From positions 1 to 56,947 of the forward strand of contig NW_024468583.1 in assembly GCF_001632365.1 (NCBI RefSeq): DNA of 56,947 nucleotides. Direction: 5' to 3'. The position numbers were made by a program, and so were the translations under genes. The DNA is from Laetiporus sulphureus 93-53. Taxonomy: Eukaryota > Basidiomycota > Agaricomycetes > Polyporales > Laetiporaceae. Positions within the stretch are counted from its first letter, which is position 1; each line of letters begins with the position of its first letter. Positions 1 to 11,534 of the stretch are shown here, in pieces. Under the pieces are notes generated by a model. It saw only the letters and a program-made list of their open reading frames with translations, searched no databases and was not told the origin of the DNA.

Positions 1-2009
1 GGGTCCAGAAACGGGCGACAGTGTAGGGAAGAAGGGAAACAAGCCTGCGCAAGTGCCGCGCAAGACAGAGCTATCGTGTAAGATGAGGTGGACGACGTTG
101 TCTGTGACAGTACCTCACGAGGATACCAAGGAGATTGCCGACGGCGCCGAGCGATCGGAACGCAACATCAGAGTTGCGCCGCAGTTGCGCCGGACCAATG
201 GGATGCCGAGCTTGCTGTTGAGGGTGTCCACAAGCCTATAACGTCTCAATTAAATTGCATAGATTGAAAACAAAATCCATGGCTCCAAGGGGCTTGGAGC
301 CATTGGCATATAGATAGTCCTTGATTGTTTAAGGTCCCTCACATTTAAGGCACTTTTTGTGTAGGTTGAGTGCATATATGTATGACATGTGTTGTTACTG
401 TTTGATAAAGCTGCAATAGAGTGAAAATAGTGATTGTTGCCTTTTTATATGTCTGATTTCCAAGAAGAGAACGATGAAAGTCATTGCTGTGAGTAATTAA
501 AGTGGACATGCGAAAAGGAGACAGGTGGTAGTTCATGAGAGGGCCAAACGGAGTGTGGAGGGTGCTGCACTTATATCATTGCTGGCATGCTGTTGAAGTT
601 GCGGCGGAAGTACGGTGATGCGGCGCGGAGCGAACCATCAATGGGTTCCAAAACTAGTTGAGTATCCCAACTGTTCTATCGATCGCATTACATCCACAAC
701 CTAAGGAGAATGTCCATGATAGAGCTCTTGTTTGCGTGCTGTGAAGCCGGCATGGTGAATCGGTGCAGCACAGTAAGCTCGAAGCGGCGACGGCAGATGC
801 CCGGCCATGCTTGCCAGGTCACATTCCGTAGCTGATGATGTCTCGGGGGAGCCTCGCGCAATACAACATGGAACAGAATCAGCAAATGTATGCGCGTCGG
901 ACGCCGATGAATGCACGAATACTCGAAATTCGCCTGCTTCAAGCTTCCGCCAGTGATCATGCCAGCTTCATTGTGTTCTCGCCAGTCCATATGACGTTCG
1001 TCATAGCGCCATAGATTCCATAGAATGCACGCCAGACAAAGACTGCTCTGCACCGGTTCCAGTCGCTCGTCCATGACACGTTTCAGCCCCGTATGAAAGT
1101 TGACGGTAGCGCGGCGCCAGTTAATGTGCAGCATAGAAATCGTCGTCCATGTATGCACGCCGATGTGGTCAGAGAGTTTGAATTCAATCGATGCTCGTAG
1201 TTTCGTACTTTGAAACAGACGACGAGTTTGATGAGGACCTGTACTACTATGATAAGAGGGCTGGAGTAATGAAACTCATCGAGTTATTCCTATGCTCACA
1301 AAATAGAACAGATCGTCGTCCTGCGGTAGATATGGCATATCTTTCAATGAGCTTGGCGCCGTTCTGAGAGTTTCGTTATGAACCGAGACGTGGGTTTTTA
1401 AGTTTCAATCCAAGAGCTCACTTGAGCTCGACGTAGGCAGCAATATTCCTCGGACTGTCGGGAGATGCGGGATGAGGCCAACACATTCATCCAAACCAAA
1501 GTAATGCAGTGCCCGCTGTTTCTCTGACTAGCGACTGTTGACGCAACGCGGCATCTTTCTCCCTCGGCAGCGAATTTGAGAGGCTGCGGATAACCCGAGT
1601 AGAAAAGGGGATGCTCACCGGATCCAGATGCGCAGCATATTTCCCTCCTTGGGCGACTCTCTACGCCCCGCCTGCCCCTCTGGTCCTGACGAGTATGCAA
1701 GCGATGTCTCCCTCCCACGATCGACTAAGACAGGGCGGCTTGGGGTGTGCGGCGCTCGTATCGAGAGGGCGACCCAGGCACGCGTTTCAACAGCAAGCGT
1801 CGCGGCTGCAAGAAACAATGTGTAAGGCGATGGGCGTCGGCGGCGAGGTGGATGCATGCAGGGATGATGGCAACAGAGACCGATGCGGGACGCGTGCGCG
1901 CGCGCGCTGAAAGCACAGGGTGCCACGTCTTTTGCCGTGCTGTCCTTGCCGAGCTCAGCGGATCTCTTCCCATCTCCTGTGCCATTTGGTTTCAGCGTCG
2001 AGAGAGGTG
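1..2009. other. Region without a supported gene (left edge)
   Basis: No recognisable protein, tRNA or repeat is visible in these 2 kb. The longest frames (for example a minus-strand frame near 688-1158) begin with non-ATG codons and resemble no family I know. The last 300-400 bases are GC-rich and directly precede the Skt5 gene, so they probably hold its promoter and 5' leader. A degenerate gene in 650-1160 cannot be excluded. Confidence 0.4.
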
Positions 2010-4522
2010 ATGACTACGCCGCCTGTACCGCCACGCCCGTTCAGCGAGTACGACGAGTACCTCGACCACTACGCCGAAACGAGTGCGTCGCCGCCCGCTG
2101 TCCCTCCCCTCCCTCCCGGCTTCAATCTGGCCGAAGAGTCATCACCACACTACGAAGACCCTCTCGTCGCTCCCCGTCCTCACAAGGTCCAACCTGATCT
2201 CCCAGCGAACGTGCGTCAATTGCCATCACTTCCTGCTGATCATCTTGAAACATTCGACTCATCCAAATTCAGATGGCTCGCACGCTCGACGAAGTCGTCA
2301 TTTCTCCCTCACAGGAGACATTTGAACGTGGCAGATCCCCAGCTCTCAACCCAGCTCCTGGTTTTGCAATGTCTCCTCGTTCACAAAGTCGAAGTCCCGC
2401 CCCTCCTGCTCAAGGCGGCGACTGGAATCCGTGGGCACCTGCAGCGATGGCTTCTGCGCCTTCGACCCCTCACTACCTCCCCAACGGTCACCAGCTGTAC
2501 CATACCAACACACTTCCTGCTTCCTTCTCTAATCTCTCCTTAAACGATGCACAGCAGCCAACTCGTTCTACATCCATCTATTCTACCCATGGCCCTCGAG
2601 GGCCTCCTCCACAACAGCCTGCCAACACCGCAGCCCCTCCTTCGCTCACTGCACCGCTTCCCACGATCCCGAGCCTCCTTGCTCATTTGCCTGCCATTCA
2701 ACAACCATCGTATGATCCTGCTGCTAAGGTCGCCTGGTGCCGCGATGTGCTTGCGCTTGTCGATCGCGCCCAGCAGCTGATTCAGTCCGATTATACTGAA
2801 GCTGCCATTGACCCTCCTATCGGGCCTGCTCGCATCGATGACCCCGAACTTCAGCGCCTTGTGGATGTCGCTGTACCCCTCATCATCCAGCTCTCTTCCG
2901 TGCAGCAACCGACGAAGCAGCCCTATGTTGCCGAGGCACTCTATTTGCTGGCACAGTGCGAGTCGACCGGCGCGTACCCGCAATACATTCAACGCGACCC
3001 ACGCATGTCGTTCAGGCACTGCGAACAGGCTGCCAAATCTGGCTATCACCCTGCTTGGTTCAGGCTGGGTAGGGACTACGAGAACTTCAAAGACAACGAG
3101 CACGCCCGCCAGTGCTTCGAGCGTGGTGTCAAACGCGGTGTTGAGAGCTGCATTTACGTGAGTCTGTCTCTGACGCCCTCCCCAGTCTTCGGTCTTAATC
3201 GGACGTCTAGCGAATGGGTATGGCAAACTTGATGGGACAACTTGATCTTCCGGTCAATGCCGAGTCCGCCTTGCCCCTTCTTCATCGCGCGGCTACGCTC
3301 GCGACCATTGAGGTGCCTCAGCCTGCCTATATCTACGGTCTCCTTCTTCTAAACGAATTTGCTCATGTCAACATCCCTCCTGAGCTCTTTGCGCCGTATA
3401 TTCCGGCAGGTTCTAGCCCTCAATTGGAGGCACGCAAGCATTTAGAGCGTGCGGCATATCTGAACTTCGCCCCCGCTCAGTACAAGCTCGGACACGCCTA
3501 CGAGTTTGCGATGCCGCCTTTCCCCTTCGACGCTCTCCTGAGCGTCCAATACTATTCGCTAGCGAGCCAGCAAGGCGAAGACGAGGCAGACATGGCTTTG
3601 AGCAAGTGGTTCTTGTGTGGATCAGAAGGTGCTTTCGAGCGCGACGAAGCGCTGGCGTGGACGTTTGCAGAAAAGGCGGCGAGAAAGGGCCTCCCAAGCG
3701 CTGAGTTCGCGATGGGCTACTACGCCGAGGTGGGTGTGGGTGGTCCGAAGGACATTGAAGTGGCTCAGAAGTGGTATACGAGGGTACGTTATCATGCTTA
3801 CGTTGTCCTGCACTTGCGCGCTGATTCATTGCTACCCTACGAAGGCCGCTGAGCACGGCAATGTTGATGCTTCAGACCGTCTCAAGGCCTTGTCTCAGCC
3901 ACAACCGGACGCCTTGTCTCGCGAGCAGCACGAGACGCTCGCCGACACTACTATCGTCCGCAAGCGCACACTAGCCAGGCAGCGTTCGGAGGCTCGGCGT
4001 GGAGTGGGCGGCCCACGCCCTCAGGCCGGTCCCGCTGCCCAAGGTCGGGAGCTCGTCAACAACTTGCGCCAGCAACACCCGATGGACCCACGTGCAGGTG
4101 CGAGGTCTCCGGCGTCTCCTGGTTTCGCGCCTCCTGGTGGCTACCCGCCGAACGGCGTTGTACCTCCGAGTGCTTCGGCGCCACAGCTCAACGTATCTGG
4201 AGGATATCCTACGCGTGCCCCGGGTCAGATTCCCCCCAGTGCATCCACTCCGCAGCTCGTCCCAGGCGGAGCCCCCGGACAAGGACAAGGTGGTCTTGCA
4301 CCGCCGCGCCCATTCGCTAATGCCACGCGGTACAGTTTGGTCGACCCTGGTGCTTCTCCCGCCCAGACACGTAATCCCAGTCGACAGAACTCGACCAGTA
4401 GCCAGAAGGAAGCAGAGGCCCCTGCCGCGCCTGCGGCCCCTAAGCCACCAGCTCCCAGGACATTCGAGGAAATGGGAATTTCGACTGCAAAATTGGAAGA
4501 GAAAGAATGCATTATCATGTGA
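2010..4522 (+). CDS. SKT5: Skt5/Chs4-type chitin synthase activator (Sel1 repeats, CaaX tail)
   Basis: Skt5/Chs4 proteins recruit and activate chitin synthase III at the plasma membrane and bud neck or septum. I read four exons, 2010-2210, 2273-3157, 3211-3783 and 3845-4522, all joined in phase 0, giving 778 aa. The N-terminus is proline-rich and disordered. Residues from about 230 to 560 carry Sel1-like helical repeats, visible as recurring segments such as RMSFRHCEQAAKSGY, AEALYLLAQCES and ARKHLERAAYLNFAPAQYKLG. The C-terminal 200 residues are Pro/Gly/Ala-rich and disordered. The protein ends in Cys-Ile-Ile-Met, a canonical CaaX box, which matches the prenylated tail of yeast Chs4. The second exon opens with a Met codon, but the reading frame and the preceding 62-nt intron favour the upstream start at 2010. 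Family assignment is strong. The exact start is less sure. Confidence 0.9.
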
Positions 4523-4928
4523 GGGAATGGCGAGTGTCTTCTGTCTGGTGCTTTCAGCGTTTTCGAAAGAGGTGATGTTTTGTTTCTCATGCTAAGTGGT
4601 AGTACTACGCTCAACCCTTATACCGCTGTGTGCTGTTGGTAGTAATCTTGTGCTGATTCTCGTGGACGTCTCGCATCTAATCAGTTATGGCCGTGGATCA
4701 CCCTCATGGATAGTCTCAGTAATCTCCAAAATTCGGACATGCTAGCATAGAATCGTAACCACGTCTCATTCAATCGAACTACTACACTACTTTCCCGAGG
4801 CATCTGATGAGCTGTGTGGGCCTCGTCCTGGTCGATCCGTAGGTCACGATGGATGTGGTTTTACCCGGAGTCTCAATCCACCCCCTTTAATCTGACTCGA
4901 AGCCATCCCCGCTCTCTGTCTCTCCTTC
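4523..4928. promoter_or_regulatory. Skt5-ADH intergenic region
   Basis: These 406 bases lie between two tandem plus-strand genes. They should hold the Skt5 3' end and the alcohol dehydrogenase promoter. I see no clear TATA box or repeat. Confidence 0.3.
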
Positions 4929-6582
4929 ATGGCTGCTGCTTTATCTGGTTCACAACGCGCTATCCTGTGGTACCCTCCCGCGTACGATATCCGCGTGGAG
5001 ACGGTGCCGATTCCTCAGTAAGCGCATCATTGGAGTATGTTTGAATCGTTGCTCTGCTTACGCTTCGGCGCCGTCGGTGATCTGTAGGATCATTGACCCA
5101 GATGATGCGATCGTCAAGATCAAAGTGAGAAATTAAAATTAGGTGGTTCGCAGAGTCCTCAAATCATTATCACACTCTAGCTAGCGGGCCTATGCGGAAG
5201 TGATCTTCACATCTACAGAGGGCACGAGGATATCGATAAACCGTAAGTGCCGGGCATCGTCATCGAGACTCGTGAAGTCACTGAGCGGCGTCCGCTTTAG
5301 TTTCATATGCGGACATGAGCTAATTGGTGAAGTTGTCGCGCTGGGCTCCAGCTTTCATCCAAATGCGACCGGCAGGCCGGAACTATATTCTACTTTGCAA
5401 GTCGGTGACAAAATCGTCTCCCCCTTCACTGTCACATGTGGCGAATGCCAGTAAGACTTCTTTGATGTATCGCTCGAAGGCTTACAAAGTCTGAAACATA
5501 CTTCCAAATTCTTTACTAGTTTCTGCCGAGTGGGATCCACATCCCGTTGCATTCACTCTAGCCTCTTCGGAACTCCTTCTCTTCCTGGAGGCCAGGAACA
5601 ATACGCGCGGATTCCGAAGGCAGGAGGAACACTTTACAATCTGAATGCGTTGTCCTCTGCACCACTAGATGTGTCTAAGGTCGCAGAGAGTTCGCTCCTG
5701 TTGCTCGCAGATATCCTCCCTACGGGTGTGTTCGCCGCTCTACAAGTCCTGCAGCATCCCAAGCTATCTCCCATGCTGACGGGTTTACCGTATCCTTGGA
5801 GCTCGAATATTCCGAGTGGCTATGACTGCGCTGGGATGAGTTCTGCCGTTCGAGACGATGACAGGAATATAACAATCGCAGTCGTTGGGCTAGGCCCAGT
5901 CGGAGTAGTGAGTGGAATCTCAATTAATAATTCGTTCTCTTTGATGAGCTTGGGATAGTGCGCCACTGTGAGCCTGTTGGACATGTTAGCAAGTTTACAG
6001 AAGGAGCGTGGGATTACGTACCGGGTCGTGGCCATCGACCCGAACGAATCGAGGCGGACAAAGATGCAAGCCGTGCATACCGCAATCGACGCTAAGGACA
6101 AACTGTCGGGAGAGGTGGTCGTAACATCAATCGAAGAAGGAAAACGCATTGTCGCTGAATGGACTGACAACGCGGGATGCAACGCCGTCCTGGAGGTAAT
6201 GCTTTCGTGCTAGATTACTAAATCAACATTGATTAACTCGTCGCAGGTTGTGGGGAACAACAGTGCTCTCACGTTGTCATACGAGCTAGTGTGCCCCTTC
6301 GGTGTCATCAGCTCTGTTGGAGTCCACCAAGAACCGCCGCTACCTTTCACCGGGCGTGAAATGTATGCCAAGAACGTCTCATTTGACTTTGGACGTTGCC
6401 CGGTCCGCGCTATGTTTCCGATTGCCCTCGAGATACTGCTGCGGAGGCAGGATGTGTTCGGGACAGTTGGAGAGACTACTAGCTTGATAGACAAGATCGT
6501 CGGCCTCGACCAGGCCGCGGAGACTTACGAGATGTTCGATAAAGGGAAGTGTGGCAAGGTTTTATTCGATCCCTGGCTGTAG
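4929..6582 (+). CDS. Zinc-dependent alcohol dehydrogenase (MDR superfamily)
   Basis: A medium-chain zinc alcohol dehydrogenase-like oxidoreductase that should oxidise an alcohol or polyol with NAD(P). Substrate is unknown. Seven exons close in phase: 4929-5017, 5088-5124, 5181-5242, 5301-5450, 5520-5907, 5959-6195 and 6247-6582, giving 432 aa. Exon 3 encodes LAGLCGSDLHIYRGHE, with the catalytic-zinc Cys. Exon 4 encodes the CGHE zinc His/Glu motif. Exons 4-5 encode CGECHFCRVGSTSRC, the four-Cys structural zinc lobe. Exon 5 ends in VVGLGPVGV, the start of the Rossmann nucleotide-binding fold, which continues as CATVSLLDML across an intron. The C-terminus has the usual MDR ending (VLFDPWL). All key metal ligands are present, so the enzyme should be active. 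It is converging with the CAP-Gly gene. Confidence 0.9.
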
Positions 6583-6917
6583 TGTAATACTCAATGAGCA
6601 CCTTTTTCCCTTTCCAACCTGCAATCACTATCCACTCCGTCGCTTACACCGTTTCCGCGGCAACGTATGTAAAGCTTTATAGTCCTCGTCAAGCGCTGTT
6701 GCAGCGGCCGTTAGGCTCACGCTCCACTCGGTCTGCGCGATGTTATCAGTAGTTGTATCCAGAAGGAATATCATTGAATGAGTGTTGATATAGCACAAGG
6801 CCTAGCAGCAAAATAAGGTGATGATTCGGCACCACAATGACTCCAGAGTATATGAAAGACTAAAGTATCAACCAGTCCACACAGCAACCCCAGAAGAAAA
6901 TCTTCGCGATCAGCGGG
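6583..6917. other. Convergent intergenic gap between ADH and CAP-Gly gene
   Basis: Both genes end here. The 335 bases should contain two poly(A) regions. No gene or repeat is seen. Confidence 0.4.
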
Positions 6918-8552
6918 TCATAAATCAGATCCCACAGCATCCACTACATATAATACTTGCTGCGGCCTAACGAACAGCCCTCTTGACTCAGAGTTTGAGG
7001 CGTCGGATACTGAAGGAGATACGCTCCGGAACCTCTTTGCCCGATCGATGCTAAGCTGATCCCCCTCCCTCTTCAGCGTGCCCTTCGCATCCCGCCCGAG
7101 GTTGTTGACCCAGTCGAATCGTCGGCGCCTGGCCATACGGTCGTCACCGTAGTCCCACTCCGATGGACTGCCAATATCGAAATAGCGAATGCCTCCCCAC
7201 GTGCCATCATGCCATTGACGGCCATCCAACTTGTCCTCAGGCCAGCTGTCGTCCACAGGCACCTCGACACCGACCCACGGGCCCCTTTCACCCTCAACTT
7301 CACCGATGTATCGTGCGTAAGCGCGGAATCGAGCCTTTTTCGACGATATTATGCAGGGAATGCCAATATCAAGGGTTGCACCTCGGGGTATATCATTGGC
7401 TTTCAGAGTGTCTGTAACTTCCTTGATAGTATCGGAAGACGTTTTCCTCTTCAGCGACTCTCTGATGGTAGATGTACTTGCTGCACTCCCTTCTTTCTCA
7501 TGAACGCGTACCGCAGATGCTCTGTTTTTGCCCTTAACATCGCCCGTAGCATCATCCGCTGCTGTTTTTGGCGTCCTCTCAGTCTTTCCATTTGCAGCTT
7601 GTTGCGACTCTTTTGAAGAGCCCCTCGCGGGTCGACGTGTTGTCGTCACAGATGCCGTCGATACGGCAGACCTGACTGATGGCGTCGAAGACAACGTTCT
7701 CCGCGTGGCTGGGCTGGATCTCATATGATCCACAGGCGATGGCGGCGGCCGATTGACCTTCACAGACGGTGCACCGGTGCTCGTTCTGGTGGCGGTTGAT
7801 GGTGGTCGAGATCTCGCCACCCTGGGGGTTGAGGTGCCAGTTGTCCTGGCACTCGTCGTCGACAGAGATGATGTCGTTGAGCCACGGCGGCTGCGTCCAA
7901 GAGAGCCAGCACGCAAGTCTGATTTCGCCGTCTCAAATGCTGTGGAAGCCTCGCTGATATTAGCAGACGTAATGGACGTAGTGGACGCAGGCCGAGACAA
8001 GGCAGACGATGGCCGCAATGACGAAGATCCAGGAGTCGTCTTCCGGACTGTTGATGTCGTTGTCTGCGAGTTAATGGAGGTGGTACTGGACCGTGCTTTG
8101 GATGCCCTCTCGTGCGGAGAGGTCGCGCTGGACGCATTGCGTCGCGTAGATGACCCAGAGACGCTAACTGATGAGCGGGCATCGTATGTCTTCATGTCAT
8201 CACCAGCGGTATGAATGGATCGGATAGATCGAGTGGTGAGACCGTTAGACCGATCTGGCGTGAGCTTTGAATCGGGTCGATGGCTTGACTGCAGTGTGGA
8301 CCGCCGTGGCAACGACGCAGGGCCAGCCTTGGATAATGTAGAGTGCGTGCTTCTCGCTATTGACCTCACAGACCCGCTCGACCCTCTTGTAGGATCGCCA
8401 CTTTGTTTGGTGCTGCGATTTGGACCGCCCGTGCGTAGCGAGTACATGCTGACGGACTCGTCGTCGCCCTTGACTGCACTGTTTCTGGTGCTAGCTCTCG
8501 CTCCTGCTCGCTGCGTTGTAGTGGGAGCGACGGCACCGTACATATCATCCAT
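6918..8552 (-). CDS. CAP-Gly domain protein with a split CAP-Gly domain
   Basis: CAP-Gly domains bind the C-terminal EEY/F tail of tubulin and EB1, so a microtubule-associated role is likely. The gene is a single exon of 544 codons starting at the ATG at 8552. Residues 1-385 are Ser/Thr/Arg-rich and disordered, rich in short SxxR-type patterns suited to phosphorylation and microtubule binding. The CAP-Gly core begins near residue 386 (YIGEVEGERGPWVGVEV, then DGTWGGIRYF). The closing strand, GLFVRPQQVLYVV, comes only near residue 525. About 65 residues rich in Arg, Asp and Ser separate the two halves, where canonical domains have a few. The canonical GKNDG motif is replaced by QWHDG. Upstream in-frame codons exist, but the ATG at 8552 fits the gap after the BTB gene, whose stop is only 38 bp away. 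Confidence 0.85.
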   Translation of the reverse strand: MDDMYGAVAPTTTQRAGARASTRNSAVKGDDESVSMYSLRTGGPNRSTKQSGDPTRGSSGSVRSIARSTHSTLSKAGPASLPRRSTLQSSHRPDSKLTPDRSNGLTTRSIRSIHTAGDDMKTYDARSSVSVSGSSTRRNASSATSPHERASKARSSTTSINSQTTTSTVRKTTPGSSSLRPSSALSRPASTTSITSANISEASTAFETAKSDLRAGSLGRSRRGSTTSSLSTTSARTTGTSTPRVARSRPPSTATRTSTGAPSVKVNRPPPSPVDHMRSSPATRRTLSSTPSVRSAVSTASVTTTRRPARGSSKESQQAANGKTERTPKTAADDATGDVKGKNRASAVRVHEKEGSAASTSTIRESLKRKTSSDTIKEVTDTLKANDIPRGATLDIGIPCIISSKKARFRAYARYIGEVEGERGPWVGVEVPVDDSWPEDKLDGRQWHDGTWGGIRYFDIGSPSEWDYGDDRMARRRRFDWVNNLGRDAKGTLKREGDQLSIDRAKRFRSVSPSVSDASNSESRGLFVRPQQVLYVVDAVGSDL

Positions 8553-8590
8553 TGTTATTTCGATTTCTAAACATAAACAGTGTGTCAACG

Positions 8591-10572
8591 TCATGATCGT
8601 TGAGCAACGTGACAAACATCCGCACCGTGACAGATTTCCTGCGCTGCCCACGGTTCAAGACCGTCGAAGCCGCCCTCTTGTTTCACGTTAAGCCATCGTC
8701 TGCGTAACCATCGACAGACATCCACGCGGGTTTGTTCGACGGAAACGCGAACGTGAGAGGTAGGAGACAGCATGGCTTCCTCAACCTCAGTCGGATGGGG
8801 ACGCAGCAGGACGGACGAAACGAGAATCTGTCAGAACGCATAAGCGGCTTGTGATGCATAAGCATAGAGAATTTGACCTGGTAGAGCATAGCAGCGTTCT
8901 TCTCGTTCATACCCTGGCGGACCGCGTCCATGATCCAATCTACCCGCTGCGCATCCTCAAAGCGCGCGCCATCCGACTCCATGATAACTAACCACTCCGG
9001 CTGCTCGAAGCAAGCCTCTGCTTGAGAGCAAAGTACATCGTCTATGGTCTTGCGTGCCGTGTGGACCATGTCCTTGACAATGTCCCCCCAAGAGTCGATC
9101 ACTGTGTTCAGTTTATTCAGCGCGGCGTGTGCGGCATACAACAACGGGAAGACGTTCATAGGCGTTGACCGCTTCGCCAGACCTTTCAGCAATCCATCTC
9201 GCGTCTTCTGTGGTAGATGCGCGAACTCCTGGGTGCACCAACCTTCGCCAAAAAGTCCTACGAGGGCGCGTCGTGCGCCGCGCTCCAAATGAGTGTTCTT
9301 AACATCGTCTTGCAGTGAGAATTCTAATACGCGAGGCGCTCGTCGTGCACATTGGCGACATCGACACCCTCCGGTGCCCCACCTGCCGCCTGTGATAGCT
9401 TCATATTCAGAGAATTCGAGGAATGCATGGAAGAGGCCGTGCATCATCTCCTGGACGATGCGTGCCTGAACCTCGTCATACAGAGTGTCAAGGGATAGGT
9501 ATGCTGCAGAACGCATGATGTGAAATGCCGTGTCTAGATCAAACGTTCGGTTCGAGAAAGCAAGAGTCCCGGTGTAGAGGAAGCCGAGAGTGAAGTGTAG
9601 AGACGGTGGGGTGAACGGAGGAGAAGGTAGTGTGAGTGTAAGAGGCTCTCCAGGTTTCTGATTTACGCCCCAGGACAGCAGCTGCGTCTGGAAGTACGGC
9701 GTACGAGAGACGAGGATGAACCGATGTGACGAGAAGATGGCGCTGGAATTCTCGTGATTCGTCGAGGAAAAACTGCCCGTCAGAGCGATACGTACGTCGG
9801 AGTAGAGACGAGAGCGCCACATGAAGACGAGATCCTTACGAAGTTTGTCGATGCGAGCCTCCTCTCCGTCGCCGTCTTCTCGGCTGTCTGAGGAATCAAA
9901 GAGGAACTCGAACGCTTCGCCGAAACCTTTGCCAGTGTAAAGGTACTCCAGCTCTCCGGAGAACAGAGTTGGGTTGATGGGGATGGGGATGTGAAGGACA
10001 GCACCCGTGTTGGCGGACGGGGAGGGTGACGGCGCTTGGTAGGGAGAAGGTGAACGGGAGACAGAAGGATAGTCTACGTTGAGGGGGAGAGGGAGAGAGA
10101 GAGCGGACTGTACTGGCAATGTACCGGTGGGTGAGGTGGAATAAGGAAGGGGAGAGACGGGTGGAGGCGGTTTGAAGGAGAAATAGCGGGCTTGAAAGCT
10201 GGGTGGTGCGCGAGCATATACGATGGCTGCAGGATAGTTCGCGGCGAAGTCAGTCAACGATGCATAGGCAGACGACAGGCCCACAAGTTATGCATCCAGC
10301 GGATGTGACGAATTGTTGCGAGGAGAGGGGTGCGCTTTGGCACAAGACGCGTAGAACATGGACAGGATGCCATGACAAGACGTACCCTTGTGGCCCCATA
10401 TTTCCTCTACGCCTCTCGAATTCATATCCTGCTCATCAAAGAGCTCCCAGACGACGTCAGGGAAGCGGTCTTTGGCATGGTCGAAAAGCGCCTTGAGATC
10501 ATCCTGCCAGGTGACAGTCGACCTGCGGGTGGCCTCTTGGAGGGCAGGCGGGGCGGCGGTAGAAGGGGCCAT
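8591..10572 (-). CDS. Tandem BTB/POZ domain protein
   Basis: BTB domains mediate dimerisation and often Cullin-3 adaptor roles. The actual partner here is unknown. Three exons are proposed on the minus strand: 10572-10386, 10226-8878 and 8827-8591, giving 590 aa. A degenerate N-terminal BTB spans DVVWELFD, EEIWGHKAIVYARAPPSF and SGELEYLYTGKGF. It is interrupted by a Pro/Ser-rich loop. A second, clearer BTB begins at SDVRIALTGSF and includes SSHRFILVSRTPYFQTQLLS and LGFLYTGTLAF. A Cys-rich patch (GGCRCRQCARR) follows. The C-terminal exon is chosen because reading on without splicing gives an unconvincing tail, whereas splicing gives VDVCRWLRRRWLNVKQ and GGFDGLEPWA, which look like genuine protein. 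The proposed donor there (GTCAAA) is weak, and the last residues may be wrong. It shares a 213-bp divergent promoter with DCTN6. Confidence 0.75.
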
Positions 10573-10785
10573 CAGGCGGGGCGAAAGGAGAGGGAGGAAG
10601 ACGGCAGTGGTGGGAGGAGAGAGAAGGGTATCGGGCGAGGAGGAAAGGGGGAGTGCGGACTGCAACGAGGAGCCCAACGTTGCGCGCGAGCTTGGACTGG
10701 GATGACCGATAACACTTGTGTCTTAGTATAGCACGCGTCTCTTTGCTTCCGTGCCACTAAGTCCTCAACGTCGTCGTCGACGAGC
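10573..10785. promoter_or_regulatory. Divergent promoter of BTB gene and DCTN6
   Basis: Only 213 bp separate the two divergent start codons, so the regulatory region must be shared or overlapping. A TATA-like AGTATA lies near 10725. No other element is claimed. Confidence 0.45.
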
Positions 10786-11534
10786 ATGCCGCCAATGTGC
10801 CCCTCTCTCGCTGATGCTCGACGTGCGCGCTCTGACACTGCTCTTCGTCCAGACGGGACAAATTCACGATACACTCTAAAGCGGTGGTCTGCCAGGACGT
10901 CGAGCTCAAGGGAGACATCACCATCGGCGCTGGTCAGTGCGCCTGCTGCCTTGCTTTCTCGGCTGGTGGAATGATACGCTCTCATTAGGGACTATTGTGC
11001 ACCCGAAGGCGACCATCTTTGCGATCGCTGGCCCAATTGTTATCGGCTCGGGTTGCATCATCGAGGAGGGCGCAATCATCGTGAATCGGTGAGCATATAC
11101 GCGTACACCGTATGTTCTCTGGTCGACGCGTCGACAAGACGGAAGGAAGTGATGCGCATTGGGGATGACAATCTGTTCGAGATCCATTGCCGTACGTCGC
11201 TGTGCCTCCTTGTAATGGTGCCGCGCATCTCACACATTCTCTAGGAGTCGAGTCGCCCAGCATCGGGAACTTCAATACTGTTTCTGCTCGCGCCCGAGTG
11301 CATCACACCGTCCGCATCTCTTCATACTGTGTGATCGGTGCAGGCTGTCTCGTCGTCCCGACAGAAGACGAAGTTCTCGACGAGTACACCGTCATCTATG
11401 GCCCCGCTGCTGAGCGTCGCATCTGGAGCGGCAGAGGCAAGATCCAAGAGGCAGATCTGAGGAGGAAACACGCGGAATATCTGAAGGAGATGTTACCCAA
11501 GTTCAATCGTCTACGAAGGGGTGATGGGACATAA
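10786..11534 (+). CDS. DCTN6: Dynactin subunit 6 (p27), left-handed beta-helix
   Basis: p27 is part of the pointed-end complex of dynactin, the dynein cofactor for microtubule motility. Five exons close in phase: 10786-10796 (only 11 nt), 10853-10932, 10989-11088, 11139-11191 and 11245-11534, giving 177 aa. The hallmark opening RDKFTIHSKAVVCQDVELKG is followed by hexapeptide repeats of a left-handed beta-helix: DITIGAGTIVHPKATI, AGPIVIGSGCIIEEGAIIVNR, IGDDNLFEIHC, SIGNFNTVSARARVH and SYCVIGAGCLVVP. The helical end is LRRKHAEYLKEMLPKFNRL. The first exon is inferred from phase and the family's short leader. Its donor (GTGCCC) is weak, so the first four residues are uncertain. The body is unambiguous. 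A CAP-Gly gene lies two genes away, but no functional coupling is claimed. Confidence 0.9.

Noticed and set aside
688..1158. 156-codon minus-strand frame
   Set aside because: A non-ATG start, no domain, and an overlapping alternative frame of similar quality.
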